From contig NZ_JAEQ01000016.1 in the NCBI RefSeq assembly GCF_000518985.1, positions 52,924-116,923 of the forward strand: 64,000 nucleotides of DNA, given 5' to 3'. Position 1 is the first letter of the stretch. Each line of letters starts with the position of its first letter. The notes under the pieces are model-generated. The model had not been told where the DNA came from. It saw nothing but the letters and a program-made list of their open reading frames with translations, and searched no databases. This DNA comes from Chelativorans sp. J32. Its GTDB lineage: Bacteria; Pseudomonadota; Alphaproteobacteria; Rhizobiales; Rhizobiaceae. The position numbers were made by a program, and so were the translations under genes. This document shows, in pieces, positions 51,481-60,137 of this stretch.

Positions 51481-51708
51481 GCCGGAGCACCGGCTGCGCT
51501 AAGACAGTTCGGCGTCGAGGATTACCGGCGCAAGAACACGCGTATCAGCATCCGCCTGCCGGATCAGAAGGAGGCCGATTTGCTCGGCATTGCGCGTACC
51601 CGTCTCATCATCGAAACCACAAAGATCAACACGGACATGTCCGGCCTGCCGATCGCGTGGGGCATTTCGAGTTTTCCCGCCGACCGAGTGCATCTCGTCG
51701 TCGAGTGA
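51481..51708 (+). pseudogene. C-terminal fragment of a GntR/UTRA (PhnF/HutC-type) regulator
   Basis: Reading from 51481, 75 codons end in TGA at 51706-51708. They encode FGVEDYRRKNTRISIRLPD, EADLLGIARTRLIIETTKIN and PIAWGISSFPADRVHLVVE, the end of the UTRA ligand domain of PhnF-type GntR regulators. A TAG at 51478-51480 precedes it, with another stop at 51436-51438. There is no start codon in a suitable place and no DNA-binding domain in any frame upstream. It is a gene remnant left by deletion, stranded between the DUF1326 and dgoK-like genes. Confidence 0.7.
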
Positions 51709-51734
51709 GGTCATGCTGCGGCCCTGGCCCCCAT

Positions 51735-52664
51735 TCACAGATTCGAAGCAATCTCCAGCGCACCGAGGATCACCACATCGTCCGCGCCCTGGGCGGCCGA
51801 AAGGCCGAAGAGGGGAGCCACACGGGCATAGCGTTCGTTAAGGCCATCATTGCCGACGATGCCGATATGGTCGCCCGAAACGAACCAACCCCGCTCACGC
51901 GCCTGGGCGAATTCATGCGCGATGATCAAGCCCGACACATAGTCGCGAATGTCTTGCGCCCGGAGCTCGCCGGCGAGCATTCCTGTGCGGGCCGAGAAGA
52001 GCTGGGAAAGAAGTACGGGCGTCCGGCTCTCCGCCACCAGCCGGGCGCCACGGTTGAAGACGTCCCAGTTCGCAGCGCCGTCCACAGCCCCGCCTGCGCT
52101 TCTGGCAATGAAGGAATGCTTGGTGAGCAGCGCGTATAGTTCGCCGGTGACGAAGGTCTGGAAAGAGGCGATGGCTCCGTCCGCTACCCGCGCCCATTTG
52201 CTGTGGGTGCCGGGTAATACGAGGGTGATGTCGTCGGCAAGCCCGAAGCCCACGATTTGCGTCTCCTCGCCACGCATCACGTCGGGAAAGGGTGATGCCG
52301 CGGGGTCGGTTAGGCCAGGCAGCAAGATCAGGTCCGAACCATTGGGGAGCGTCCGGCGCATCGTGCCCTTGGCAAGCGTCTGGGCATCCGCAGGGCAGGA
52401 CGCATAGGGCACTTCCACCCACCCATTGCGGCTCGTTACCATCCCGAGAGCGATCACCGGAATCTTTCCGATGCGGTCCAGCCAGCCGCCGACGGCTTCC
52501 ATCAGGCTCTCTTCGAACCTGCCATTCGTGATGAACTGGATGCCGCCGCTCTCGGTCTCCTTCTCCGCCAGCACGAAGCCCTTCCGCGTCACCAGATAGG
52601 CGCGCAGCGAAGTAGTTCCCCAGTCGACGACGATCGCGTGAGCATTTTCCTCGATATCGAGCAT
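51735..52664 (-). CDS. dgoK: 2-dehydro-3-deoxygalactonokinase-family sugar-acid kinase
   Basis: A 309-residue kinase of the DgoK family: AIVVDWGTTSLRAYLV (phosphate-binding start), VIALGMVTSRNGW, VMRGEETQIVGFG, LVLPGTHSKWARV and TGELYALLTKHSF. DgoK phosphorylates 2-keto-3-deoxygalactonate before aldol cleavage. ATG 52664 is chosen since AGGGGA touches the first ATG (52670) but is six bases from the second. It is divergent from the DapA-family gene. No DgoA-type phospho-aldolase is nearby, so either the product is processed elsewhere or the natural substrate differs. Confidence 0.85.
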   Translation of the reverse strand: MLDIEENAHAIVVDWGTTSLRAYLVTRKGFVLAEKETESGGIQFITNGRFEESLMEAVGGWLDRIGKIPVIALGMVTSRNGWVEVPYASCPADAQTLAKGTMRRTLPNGSDLILLPGLTDPAASPFPDVMRGEETQIVGFGLADDITLVLPGTHSKWARVADGAIASFQTFVTGELYALLTKHSFIARSAGGAVDGAANWDVFNRGARLVAESRTPVLLSQLFSARTGMLAGELRAQDIRDYVSGLIIAHEFAQARERGWFVSGDHIGIVGNDGLNERYARVAPLFGLSAAQGADDVVILGALEIASNL

Positions 52665-52690
52665 CAGCATTCCCCTGCTTGATTGGACTT

Positions 52691-52720
52691 GTCATAGGCG
52701 CATCGCGCTGATAGTGTCAA
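52691..52720 (-). promoter_or_regulatory. predicted dgoK promoter
   Basis: On the minus strand a perfect -35 TTGACA (52720-52715) and TATGAC (52696-52691, four of six) are 18 bases apart, 27 bases before the ATG at 52664. The KdgR-like box lies just upstream of the -35. Confidence 0.45.
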
Positions 52721-52722
52721 TT

Positions 52723-52741
52723 AATGAAACATAGTCTCACT
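52723..52741. promoter_or_regulatory. KdgR-like (IclR-type) operator between divergent sugar-acid genes
   Basis: AATGAAACATAGTCTCACT resembles the KdgR box of enterobacteria as I remember it (AATGAAACATTGTTTCATT), 15 of 19 bases agreeing. KdgR is an IclR-family repressor of 2-keto-3-deoxygluconate genes. The site lies between divergent starts at 52664 and 52756. The only IclR domain in this cluster is in the fusion protein at 61097. Confidence 0.5.
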
Positions 52742-52755
52742 ATTTGGACATAGCG

Positions 52756-53700
52756 ATGCATCAAGACTTGAGCGGGATCCTGCCGGTCCTTCCCACGCCC
52801 TTCACGAAGGAGGGCGGAATCGACGTTCCCGCGATGCGGCGCATCGTTGCTTTCGCATTGGAGGCCGGCGTGGACGGCGTGGTGTTTCCCGGCTTTGCAA
52901 GCGAGGTCGAGACGCTTTCCGCGAGCGAGCGCGAGACCCTGCTGCAGGTCTGCGTCGAGGAAGTCGGGCGGGCCGTTCCAATCGTGGCGGGGGCCAGCGC
53001 CTCGACCGTGGAGGAGGTGGTCGGCTACGGCCGTCAGGCGCTTGCAAGGGGCGTGCGGCATTTGATGATCCAGCCCCCGAAAGCGGTGGGGAGTTCACCG
53101 GAAGCGGTCGCGGCCTTCATGGGTGAGGTGAGCCGGGGCTTGCCGGAGGCGCTGATCATTCTCCAGAATGCGCCGGCGCCGCGCGGCAGCGATCTGTCGC
53201 CGGAGACGATCCTCGATGTCGTCGGGCAGGTCCCCGCGATCGCTTATGTAAAGGAGGAGACCCTGCCCGCCGGACCCGCCATCTCTCGCCTGGTAGAGGG
53301 CGCGCCCGCGCATCTTGCCGGCGTCATCGGCGGCGGTGGATCGCGCTATGTCCTTGACGAATATGCGCGTGGCGCCTGCGCGGCCATGCCTGCGCTGGAG
53401 ATTGCCGCGCAGCATGTGGCGCTCGACCGCGCCTTCCGCTCGGGCGACAAAGCGCTGGCGCGGGAAATCTATGTGCGCACGCTCCCGCTGCTCACGCTTC
53501 AGGCGGTCTACCGGATGCGGCTCACCAAACATGTACTGATGCGGCGCGGCGTTTGCGAGAACACCATCGTTCGCGCGCCTACGCCAGAGCTTGACGCGCA
53601 AGCGGTCGCTGATATCGACGCGTGCCTTGCCGAAATCGATGCGTTGGCGCTTCCCGCAGCGGTGCAGGTGCCCACCAAGATCGCGGGTGCGCTCGGATGA
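52756..53700 (+). CDS. DapA-family aldolase/dehydratase, 2-keto-3-deoxy-L-arabonate dehydratase-like
   Basis: A 314-residue TIM-barrel Schiff-base enzyme. The catalytic Lys is in IAYVKEETLPAG. The Tyr normally found in YNxP is Gln here (IILQNAPAP), and the GTTGE loop is GFASEVETLS. The same Gln and a similar loop are found, from memory, in 2-keto-3-deoxy-L-arabonate dehydratase of Azospirillum (MVQDAPASG), so a dehydratase or aldolase of a 2-keto-3-deoxy sugar acid is more likely than lysine biosynthesis. ATG 52756 fits better than the TTG at 52744. It overlaps the next gene by four bases. Confidence 0.8.
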   Translation: MHQDLSGILPVLPTPFTKEGGIDVPAMRRIVAFALEAGVDGVVFPGFASEVETLSASERETLLQVCVEEVGRAVPIVAGASASTVEEVVGYGRQALARGVRHLMIQPPKAVGSSPEAVAAFMGEVSRGLPEALIILQNAPAPRGSDLSPETILDVVGQVPAIAYVKEETLPAGPAISRLVEGAPAHLAGVIGGGGSRYVLDEYARGACAAMPALEIAAQHVALDRAFRSGDKALAREIYVRTLPLLTLQAVYRMRLTKHVLMRRGVCENTIVRAPTPELDAQAVADIDACLAEIDALALPAAVQVPTKIAGALG

Positions 53701-54866
53701 CGGACCGCGTCGCCAGCGTCGAGGTTTTCACTCTCACGATACCGCGTGAGACGCCCTATCTCGGCGCATCGCGTCCGGGAGAAGAGCCGAATGCGCGTGG
53801 CTATCTCGTCCGCAAGGGCAACAAGACTGTCTATCCGACCTTCGACCGCAGCGTGCTGGTGCGCATCCGGACGCGGGACGGAGTGACCGGCTGGGGCGAG
53901 ACTTATGGGCTGGTCGCCCCGGGTGCGGTCATCGCCATCATTGATGACCTGTTTGCCGATTTCACCATTGGCCGCGATCCCACGGATCCGGCTGCCATCC
54001 ATGACGATCTCTATGACCTGATGCGCGTGCGCGGCTATACGGGCGGCTTTTATGTCGATGCACTTGCTGCCATCGATATCGCGCTTTGGGACATCGCGGG
54101 AAAGATCGCCGGAAAGCCCATCGCGGAATTGCTCGGAGGGAAGGCGAGGGCGCGCATCCCCGCCTATGTCTCCGGCCTGCCGGAGAAGACGCGAGAGGCG
54201 CGGGCCGATCTCGCGCAGCACTGGCGCGAGCGCGGCTTCACCTCATTCAAATTTGCCCTGCCGGTGGCGGATGACGGGCCTGGAGCCGAGTTCGCCACGC
54301 TGCGCGAGCGTCTCGGGCCTGATGTGCGGATTGCCTGCGACATGCATTGGGCGCATACGCCAGGAGAGGCGATCGCTCTTATCGAAGAGATGGTGCCTCA
54401 CGCCCCCTGGTTTGCCGAGGCGCCCGTGCGGACGGAGAATATCGCGGGACTCGCACAGGTCTGCGCGGCCGTGGATGTGCCCATCGCGGTGGGCGAGGAA
54501 TGGCGCACGGTCTACGACATGCATCACCGCGTACCGCAATGCCAAATCTCCATCGTACAGCCGGAGATGGGCCACAAGGGCATCACCGATTTCATGCGTA
54601 TCGGCGCTTATGCAAGCGAGCACGGCATCGAGGTGATCCCGCATGCAACGATTGGCGCGGGCATCTTCCTTGCCGCCAGCCTGCAGGCGAGTGCCGCCCT
54701 CTCCAACATCACCGCGCATGAGTTCCAGCATTCGATCTTCGAGCCCAACCGGCACCTGATCGTAGGTGACATGGACTGCCGGGAAGGGGAGTACATCACG
54801 CCCAGCGGACCTGGTCTCGGCGTGGGGCCATCTGAAGAAGCATTGAGACTACTAAAAAGCAACTGA
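53697..54866 (+). CDS. enolase-superfamily sugar-acid dehydratase (mandelate racemase/muconate lactonising group)
   Basis: A 389-residue enzyme with the capping domain (1-130) and modified TIM barrel. Metal ligands are Asp in RIACDMHWAH, Glu in APWFAEAPV and Glu in IAVGEEWR; the catalytic Lys is in TSFKFALPV and the His in EVIPHATIGAG. The usual second Lys/Arg of KxK is Ala (FKFA). These enzymes remove the alpha proton of sugar acids and expel water, giving 2-keto-3-deoxy acids. ATG 53697 overlaps the previous stop (ATGA). In this operon it would feed the DapA-family protein. Galactarolactone cycloisomerase is an alternative. Confidence 0.82.
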   Translation: MTDRVASVEVFTLTIPRETPYLGASRPGEEPNARGYLVRKGNKTVYPTFDRSVLVRIRTRDGVTGWGETYGLVAPGAVIAIIDDLFADFTIGRDPTDPAAIHDDLYDLMRVRGYTGGFYVDALAAIDIALWDIAGKIAGKPIAELLGGKARARIPAYVSGLPEKTREARADLAQHWRERGFTSFKFALPVADDGPGAEFATLRERLGPDVRIACDMHWAHTPGEAIALIEEMVPHAPWFAEAPVRTENIAGLAQVCAAVDVPIAVGEEWRTVYDMHHRVPQCQISIVQPEMGHKGITDFMRIGAYASEHGIEVIPHATIGAGIFLAASLQASAALSNITAHEFQHSIFEPNRHLIVGDMDCREGEYITPSGPGLGVGPSEEALRLLKSN

Positions 54867-54888
54867 ACCGATCGTGGAGGAGACACAT

Positions 54889-56154
54889 ATGAAAGCTCGC
54901 TTTCTCAAAGCTGCAGCCGCCTTGGCGGTGGGTGCGATGCTCGCGACGACATCGCTGACACCGGCGCTGGCCGACACGCTGAAATTCGTTTCCTGGCAGA
55001 AGGACGAGAAGGGCGTGGGTGACTGGTGGGCCTCGGTCATCGCCGAGTTCGAAAAGCGCCATCCCGAGCACAAGATCGAGTGGACGAAGGTCGAGCGCGC
55101 AGCTTACGCCGACACGATGACGACGCTCTTTGCCGGCGGCAATCCGCCCGACATCGTGCATCTCGCCTCCTTCGAGTTCCATAGCTTCGCGGACAATGGC
55201 TGGCTTGAGGACCTGACGCCTTGGATCGAGAAATCCGGCCTGAACCTCGACGGCTGGTCCGGCCAGAAGGCCTGCAACTGGCAGGGCGAGATCGTCTGCA
55301 TCATGATGCTCTATTATGGGGCGATCTTCGCCTATAACGAGGAGATGCTTGCAAGCGAGGGCGTCGCGGTTCCCACGAATTGGGACGAGTTCCTTGCCGC
55401 CGCGCGCAAGCTCACCAAGGATACCAATGGCGACGGCATTCCGGACCAGTATGGCACCGGCCATGAGACAAAGGGCGGAGCCGGCCAGTATCTGGCAGAG
55501 ATGGCAAGCTACCTCCTGGATGCCGGTGCCAGCTACACCAATGCGGAAGGCGAGGTGACCATCGACACGCCTGAGATGGTGGAAGGCCTGCAGCGCTGGA
55601 AGACCGTCATCAGCGAAAATCTGAGCCCGCGCGATCTTACCGCCGGCGACATCCGCAAGCTCTTCGCCGATGGCCGCATTGCCATGAGGGTGGATGGCCC
55701 CTGGCTCTACGCGATCATGGAACAAGGTGCTGCCAAGGATAAGCTGAAGCTGGCAAAAGTGCCCTTCGATCCGCCGCTCGGCGGCTCCTCGAACGTCCTC
55801 GCCATGCCGAGCGAGATCGACGAGGAGAGAAAAGAGCTCGTCTGGGATTTCATCAGCATCGCTACTTCTGACGAATTCCAGTCCTCCTTTGCCAAGCTCG
55901 CGGCATCGACCCCGCCGAGCCCGCGCGCCGATGTAAGCGCGGCCAAGGCCGAAATCCCGCACTTCGACCTGCTGGTCGAGGCGCAGCAGGCGGCAAACGC
56001 GGCCGGCGTCGACCGCATCCCCGTCGGCCTGGAGATCCCGTTCAACGAGTTCTCCAAGATGGTGCAGGAGGAATCCCAGCGGATGATCATCGAAGATCTC
56101 GATCCCGCCGAGGTCGCCAAGCGGATGCAGGAGAAGGCCGTCGCGCTTCAATAG
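54889..56154 (+). CDS. ABC sugar transporter substrate-binding protein (CUT1, UgpB/MalE-like)
   Basis: A 421-residue periplasmic protein with signal peptide MKARFLKAAAALAVGAMLAT, cleaved near ALA. SBP_bac_1 features are clear: the N-terminal lobe, FAGGNPPDIVHLASFEF, the acidic loop TKDTNGDGIPDQYG and MRVDGPWLY. ATG 54889 has GGAGGAG upstream, itself part of a GTG-initiated longer frame that is not used. It supplies a carbohydrate or sugar acid to the permeases at 57277 and 58195. A hairpin follows its stop. Confidence 0.9.
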   Translation: MKARFLKAAAALAVGAMLATTSLTPALADTLKFVSWQKDEKGVGDWWASVIAEFEKRHPEHKIEWTKVERAAYADTMTTLFAGGNPPDIVHLASFEFHSFADNGWLEDLTPWIEKSGLNLDGWSGQKACNWQGEIVCIMMLYYGAIFAYNEEMLASEGVAVPTNWDEFLAAARKLTKDTNGDGIPDQYGTGHETKGGAGQYLAEMASYLLDAGASYTNAEGEVTIDTPEMVEGLQRWKTVISENLSPRDLTAGDIRKLFADGRIAMRVDGPWLYAIMEQGAAKDKLKLAKVPFDPPLGGSSNVLAMPSEIDEERKELVWDFISIATSDEFQSSFAKLAASTPPSPRADVSAAKAEIPHFDLLVEAQQAANAAGVDRIPVGLEIPFNEFSKMVQEESQRMIIEDLDPAEVAKRMQEKAVALQ

Positions 56155-56182
56155 AGCGCGATCTGCCGGGAATTGAATGCGA

Positions 56183-56205
56183 CCGGCCGGGCACAACCCG
56201 GCCGG
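56183..56205 (+). terminator. hairpin after the sugar-binding-protein gene
   Basis: CCGGCCGGG (56183-56191) and CCCGGCCGG (56197-56205) form a perfect 9-bp stem with a CACAA loop, 28 bases after the stop. No U-run follows, so it is probably an RNA-stabilising or attenuating element. Confidence 0.5.
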
Positions 56206-56233
56206 CATGCCCTTCGAAGGAGCGGAAGCCTCG

Positions 56234-57280
56234 ATGAATGAAACTGCGAACCCGAGTGGCGCTGGTGATGCCCTGTTGCAGGAAGCGGAGGGCGTTACCG
56301 CACGCCTGCAAGAAGAGCGTCGCCATGCAGGCATCGCCAAGCGCGATCTCGAACCGTATCGGCGCGGCAATATCGGCATCCCCTACGCCTTCACTTTCGA
56401 TAGCGGCCAAGCCGGCCCGCATATCCTCGTCACCTGCCTTGCCCACGGGAACGAACCCGGCGGCCTGGAGGCGGTCGTCGCTCTTCTGGAACGGGGGTTT
56501 CAGCCCCTGAGGGGGCGCCTTTCCCTGGCAATCTGCAATGTCGCGGCCTATGAGGCTTCCAATGGGATCGACCCTTACGGGACCCGTTTCGTGGAGGAGG
56601 ATTTCAACCGCGTCTGGTCGGACGAAAAGCTTGATGGAGAGGGGCGGACCGTCGAGCTGGAGAGGGCGCGTGAACTGCGCCCGCTATTAGCCGATGCGGA
56701 TTTCCTGCTCGATCTTCATGCGACGCCCTATGAGGCCTCTCCGTATTTCGTGCTGCGACCGGGCACACGCGCCATCGGCCTGGCGGAGCGGATCGGGGTG
56801 CCGCACACCCGCTTCTTCTTCAACCAGGGCAGCGCGCACGCGCCCACCCTGTCGAACTACCGGCAGTTTTCCGACCCCGACTCCCCTGCCGTCGGCATCA
56901 CCCTGGAATGCGGCCTGTTCTTTGCCGCAGAAAGCAAGCAGGTGGCGCTTTCGGCAATCGCGCGGCTTTTGCAGCTTAACGGCATGATCTCGGAAGCCGA
57001 TTTCCTGGCCATTGCGACAGGGCGCGATACGCGTCCACGGCGCGATATCGTCGTGGAAATTCCTGAATTCACCCGCACGGCGCAGATGCGGTTCCTGGCC
57101 CCTCCCGGCGACTTCCGGCCCTTTGCCAAGGGCGAGGTGGCCGCCTTTGATGGGGACCGGCCGGTCCTTGCGCCATTCGAGGGAGCCCTTGTGCTATGGA
57201 TCAAGCAGAACTTCGAGAAGGACGTGCAGGCCTTTATGTGGGGGCGGATGGACAGCGCGGCCGATGGACCGCCCGCATGA
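56234..57280 (+). CDS. M14-type zinc deacylase (succinylglutamate desuccinylase/aspartoacylase family)
   Basis: A 348-residue zinc hydrolase. His71 and Glu74 in AHGNEPGG and His162 in LLDLHATPYE form the metal site, and the catalytic Glu lies in ITLECGLFF. The C-terminal beta domain is present. The family removes an acyl group from amino acids or small amides. It is encoded between the binding protein and the permeases of a sugar importer, overlapping the first permease by four bases, so it is part of that operon. This suggests an N-acylated or amide-linked sugar as substrate. ATG 56234 follows GGAGCGGAAG. Confidence 0.8.
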   Translation: MNETANPSGAGDALLQEAEGVTARLQEERRHAGIAKRDLEPYRRGNIGIPYAFTFDSGQAGPHILVTCLAHGNEPGGLEAVVALLERGFQPLRGRLSLAICNVAAYEASNGIDPYGTRFVEEDFNRVWSDEKLDGEGRTVELERARELRPLLADADFLLDLHATPYEASPYFVLRPGTRAIGLAERIGVPHTRFFFNQGSAHAPTLSNYRQFSDPDSPAVGITLECGLFFAAESKQVALSAIARLLQLNGMISEADFLAIATGRDTRPRRDIVVEIPEFTRTAQMRFLAPPGDFRPFAKGEVAAFDGDRPVLAPFEGALVLWIKQNFEKDVQAFMWGRMDSAADGPPA

Positions 57281-58185
57281 GGAGAGGCAAGCTCATCGAT
57301 CTTGCCCGGCCCAGCCGGCAGCACTGGCTCGGCTATATCCTGCTCGCGCCGGCGGTGATCCTCGTCGCCGCCATCATCGTCTATCCGCTCATCATCTCCA
57401 TCGACCTCTCCTTCCAGGACGTGAAGCTGCCGCGCATGGGCGCGCCGCGCAAACCGTTCACGCTGGAGAATTACCAAAAACTGTTCTCCTCACCTGAGTT
57501 CTGGCAGACCTGCTGGGTGACGCTGAAGTTGGTCGTGGTCGTCACGATCGCCTGTCTCGCGGTGGGGCTAGGCACGGCGTTGCTCGTCAACAACCGGTTC
57601 CGCGGGCGCAGGCTGGCGCGGCTCGCCGTGGCGCTGCCCTGGGCGGTGCCGGAGGTGATCGCGACGGTGATCTTCGCCTGGATCTTCGATTCGTCCTTCG
57701 GCCTGATGGGCTGGATCTTCATCAAACTCGGCCTCGCGAACCAGATGGTGGCCTGGTTCTCCGACACCACCGCCGCATTCTGGGTGGTTGCCACCACCAT
57801 GGTGTGGAAAGGCTACCCCTTCGTCTCGATCATGACCCTCGCGGGCCTTCAATCCATCCCGGAGGATTTCTACAACGCGGCCAAGGTGGACGGCGCGAAT
57901 GCTTTCCAGCGCCTGCGCTGGATTACCATACCCTCTCTGATGCCGGTGCTCGGCGTCACCATGGTGCTCGTCACGCTGTGGGTCTTCCGGGACTTCTCCA
58001 TCATCAAGGTGCTCACGGATGGCGGCCCGCTCAAGGCGACCCAGACGCTGTCGATCATGACCTATAACGAGGCCTTCGGCTTCTTCAAGTTCGGCTATGC
58101 CTCGGCCGTGGGCGTCATCACGCTGCTTCTATGCGTCGTGGCCAGCATGGCCATGCTCGGCCGCGGCAGCAAGGCCATGTACTGA
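57277..58185 (+). CDS. ABC sugar transporter permease (UgpA/MalF-like)
   Basis: A 302-residue six-helix permease of the CUT1 family. N-terminal LGYILLAPAVILVAAIIVYPL, the helix region ALPWAVPEVIATVIFAWIF and the EAA loop DFYNAAKVDGANAFQRLRWITIP are typical. ATG 57277 overlaps the deacylase stop (ATGA); the upstream frame to 57196 is not used. Confidence 0.92.
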   Translation: MRRGKLIDLARPSRQHWLGYILLAPAVILVAAIIVYPLIISIDLSFQDVKLPRMGAPRKPFTLENYQKLFSSPEFWQTCWVTLKLVVVVTIACLAVGLGTALLVNNRFRGRRLARLAVALPWAVPEVIATVIFAWIFDSSFGLMGWIFIKLGLANQMVAWFSDTTAAFWVVATTMVWKGYPFVSIMTLAGLQSIPEDFYNAAKVDGANAFQRLRWITIPSLMPVLGVTMVLVTLWVFRDFSIIKVLTDGGPLKATQTLSIMTYNEAFGFFKFGYASAVGVITLLLCVVASMAMLGRGSKAMY

Positions 58186-58194
58186 GGATATCCG

Positions 58195-59025
58195 ATGAAA
58201 CGAACAACCTCTCAGAACATCGCGCTCTATGCCGGCGTCGTCGCCGTCTGCGCGTTCCTGCTGTTTCCGATCTATTGGCTCGTCGTCACCGCGCTGGCGA
58301 CCAGCGCGGAGCTGTCGCAGCTGCCGCCGACCTTTTGGCCGGAAAGCCCGCAATGGGAGACTTTCACCAAGGTCTGGGCCGAGCGGCCGATCCCGCTCTG
58401 GCTCCTCAATTCCACACTCGCGGCGCTGGGTTCGGTCGCGCTTTCCATGTTCGTCTCCGTGCTGGCGGGCTATAGCCTGTCGCGCTTCTCGGTGCGTGGC
58501 GGGCACAGCCTCGGCCTTTTCATCCTGACGGCGAAGATGCTGCCGGCCACCCTGCTCGTCATTCCGCTCTTCAGCATCTTCCGCAGTGTCGGGTTGATCG
58601 GCAGCCTTTGGTCCCTGGTGATCGCCCATTCGACACTCATCATCCCGTTCACGACCTGGATGATGAAGGGCTATTTCGATACGATCCCGCGCGAGCTGGA
58701 GCAGGCTGCGATGGTGGACGGCTGCTCGCCGCTTTCCGCCATGGTCCGCGTCATCCTGCCGATCGCCACGCCTGGCCTTGCGGCTACAGCACTTTACGCC
58801 TTCGTGCTCTCGTGGGCCGACTACGCCTATGCGCGCACCTTCCTTACCAATGAGCAGGGAAGCTGGACGGCCAATCTCGGCATCACCACCATGAAGGGCG
58901 AATACGTCACCGACTGGAACGAGATCGCCGCCGCAGCCGTGTTCATCGCGGTCCCCATCATCGTCATCTATCTTTTCCTCGAGCGTTACCTGGTCGGCGG
59001 ACTTACAGCCGGCGCGGAGAAATGA
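58195..59025 (+). CDS. ABC sugar transporter permease (UgpE/MalG-like)
   Basis: A 276-residue permease: first helix IALYAGVVAVCAFLLFPIYWL, STLAALGSVALSMFVSVLAGYSLSR and the EAA loop ELEQAAMVDGCSPLSAMVRVILP. It is the second half of the membrane channel, beginning nine bases after its partner and ending one base before the ATPase gene. Confidence 0.92.
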   Translation: MKRTTSQNIALYAGVVAVCAFLLFPIYWLVVTALATSAELSQLPPTFWPESPQWETFTKVWAERPIPLWLLNSTLAALGSVALSMFVSVLAGYSLSRFSVRGGHSLGLFILTAKMLPATLLVIPLFSIFRSVGLIGSLWSLVIAHSTLIIPFTTWMMKGYFDTIPRELEQAAMVDGCSPLSAMVRVILPIATPGLAATALYAFVLSWADYAYARTFLTNEQGSWTANLGITTMKGEYVTDWNEIAAAAVFIAVPIIVIYLFLERYLVGGLTAGAEK

Positions 59026-59026
59026 C

Positions 59027-60136
59027 ATGGCCAGCATCAGCATCCAGAACGTCCACAAAAGCTACGGGGCTCTCAACGTTCTCAAGGAATTTTCCTTGGA
59101 GATTGAGGATGGCGAGTTTGTCGTGCTCGTCGGTCCATCGGGTTGCGGTAAGTCGACGATGCTCAAGATCCTCGCAGGATTGGAGCCGGCCTCCGGCGGC
59201 CGCATCCTGATCGGCGGGCGTGACGTCACGGATCTGGCGCCCGGCGACCGTGACATCGCCATGGTGTTCCAGAACTACGCGCTTTATCCGCATCTGACCG
59301 TGCGCGACAATATCGGCTTCGGCTTGAAGATGCGCGGCGTTCCTGCTGCCGAGATCAGGCGACGCGTGGACGAGGCTGCGCGCATCCTCGCCGTCGAGCA
59401 TCTCCTGGACCGCCGGCCCAAACAGCTTTCGGGCGGGCAGCGCCAGCGCGTGGCGCTTGGACGCGCCATCGTGCGTGAGCCGCAGGCATTCCTGATGGAC
59501 GAGCCGCTGTCGAACCTCGATGCGAAGCTGCGCGTCCATATGCGTGCGGAGATCAGCGCGCTTCACAAGCGCATCGGCGTGACCACAATCTATGTCACCC
59601 ATGATCAGATCGAAGCCATGACGATGGCCGACCGCGTCGTCATCATGAAGGACGGAGTGATCCAGCAGATCGCCGATCCCGACACGCTGTTCCAGAAACC
59701 GAAGAACCTGTTCGTGGCAAGCTTCATCGGCTCGCCAGGGATGAATTTCCTCGCCGCCGCACCGGCGAATGGCGCGGCGATCAGGCTCTTCGGCAAGGAG
59801 GTGCCGGTCAATGTCAATGCCGACCGCTTGATGCAAGCGCATTCGAATGGCGGCATCGTCGCGGGCATCCGCCCCGAATACATCTCCACCGATGGCGGTG
59901 GCACGGAATTCATCGTCCGCCCAAGCCTAATCGAGAGCCTTGGCTCGGAAAAATACGTCTATTTCGATGCCGGAGAGCACACCTTCAGCGGACTCAACGA
60001 CGAGGAGGCTCGCAAGGGACTGATCGCCCGGCTCGCCCATTCGAGCCCGCTTGCAGAGGGACAGGAGCTGAAGCTCTCCTTTGATCCGGCTCGGCTTCAT
60101 CTGTTCGAAGGAAAAAGCGGCGAGGCGCTGAACTGA
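59027..60136 (+). CDS. ABC sugar transporter ATPase (UgpC/MalK-like)
   Basis: A 369-residue ATPase with Walker A GPSGCGKSTM, signature LSGGQRQRVALG, Walker B AFLMDEPLSNLDAK and switch His in YVTHDQIEAM. The C-terminal TOBE/OB domain (about 240-365; IGSPGMNFL, GIRPEYI) is the MalK-type regulatory extension. It serves the CUT1 importer of this operon. One base separates it from the preceding and the following gene. Confidence 0.93.
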   Translation: MASISIQNVHKSYGALNVLKEFSLEIEDGEFVVLVGPSGCGKSTMLKILAGLEPASGGRILIGGRDVTDLAPGDRDIAMVFQNYALYPHLTVRDNIGFGLKMRGVPAAEIRRRVDEAARILAVEHLLDRRPKQLSGGQRQRVALGRAIVREPQAFLMDEPLSNLDAKLRVHMRAEISALHKRIGVTTIYVTHDQIEAMTMADRVVIMKDGVIQQIADPDTLFQKPKNLFVASFIGSPGMNFLAAAPANGAAIRLFGKEVPVNVNADRLMQAHSNGGIVAGIRPEYISTDGGGTEFIVRPSLIESLGSEKYVYFDAGEHTFSGLNDEEARKGLIARLAHSSPLAEGQELKLSFDPARLHLFEGKSGEALN

Positions 60137-60137
60137 C

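Noticed and set aside
50691..52139. Plus-strand open frame (482 codons) across the DUF1326 and dgoK-like genes
   Set aside because: It is a shadow of two minus-strand genes. The only meaningful plus-strand content here is the UTRA fragment at 51481-51708, in another frame.
54796..56379. Long antisense open frame (527 codons) opposite the sugar-binding protein
   Set aside because: Covers a clear binding-protein gene, has no family signature and no ribosome-binding site.
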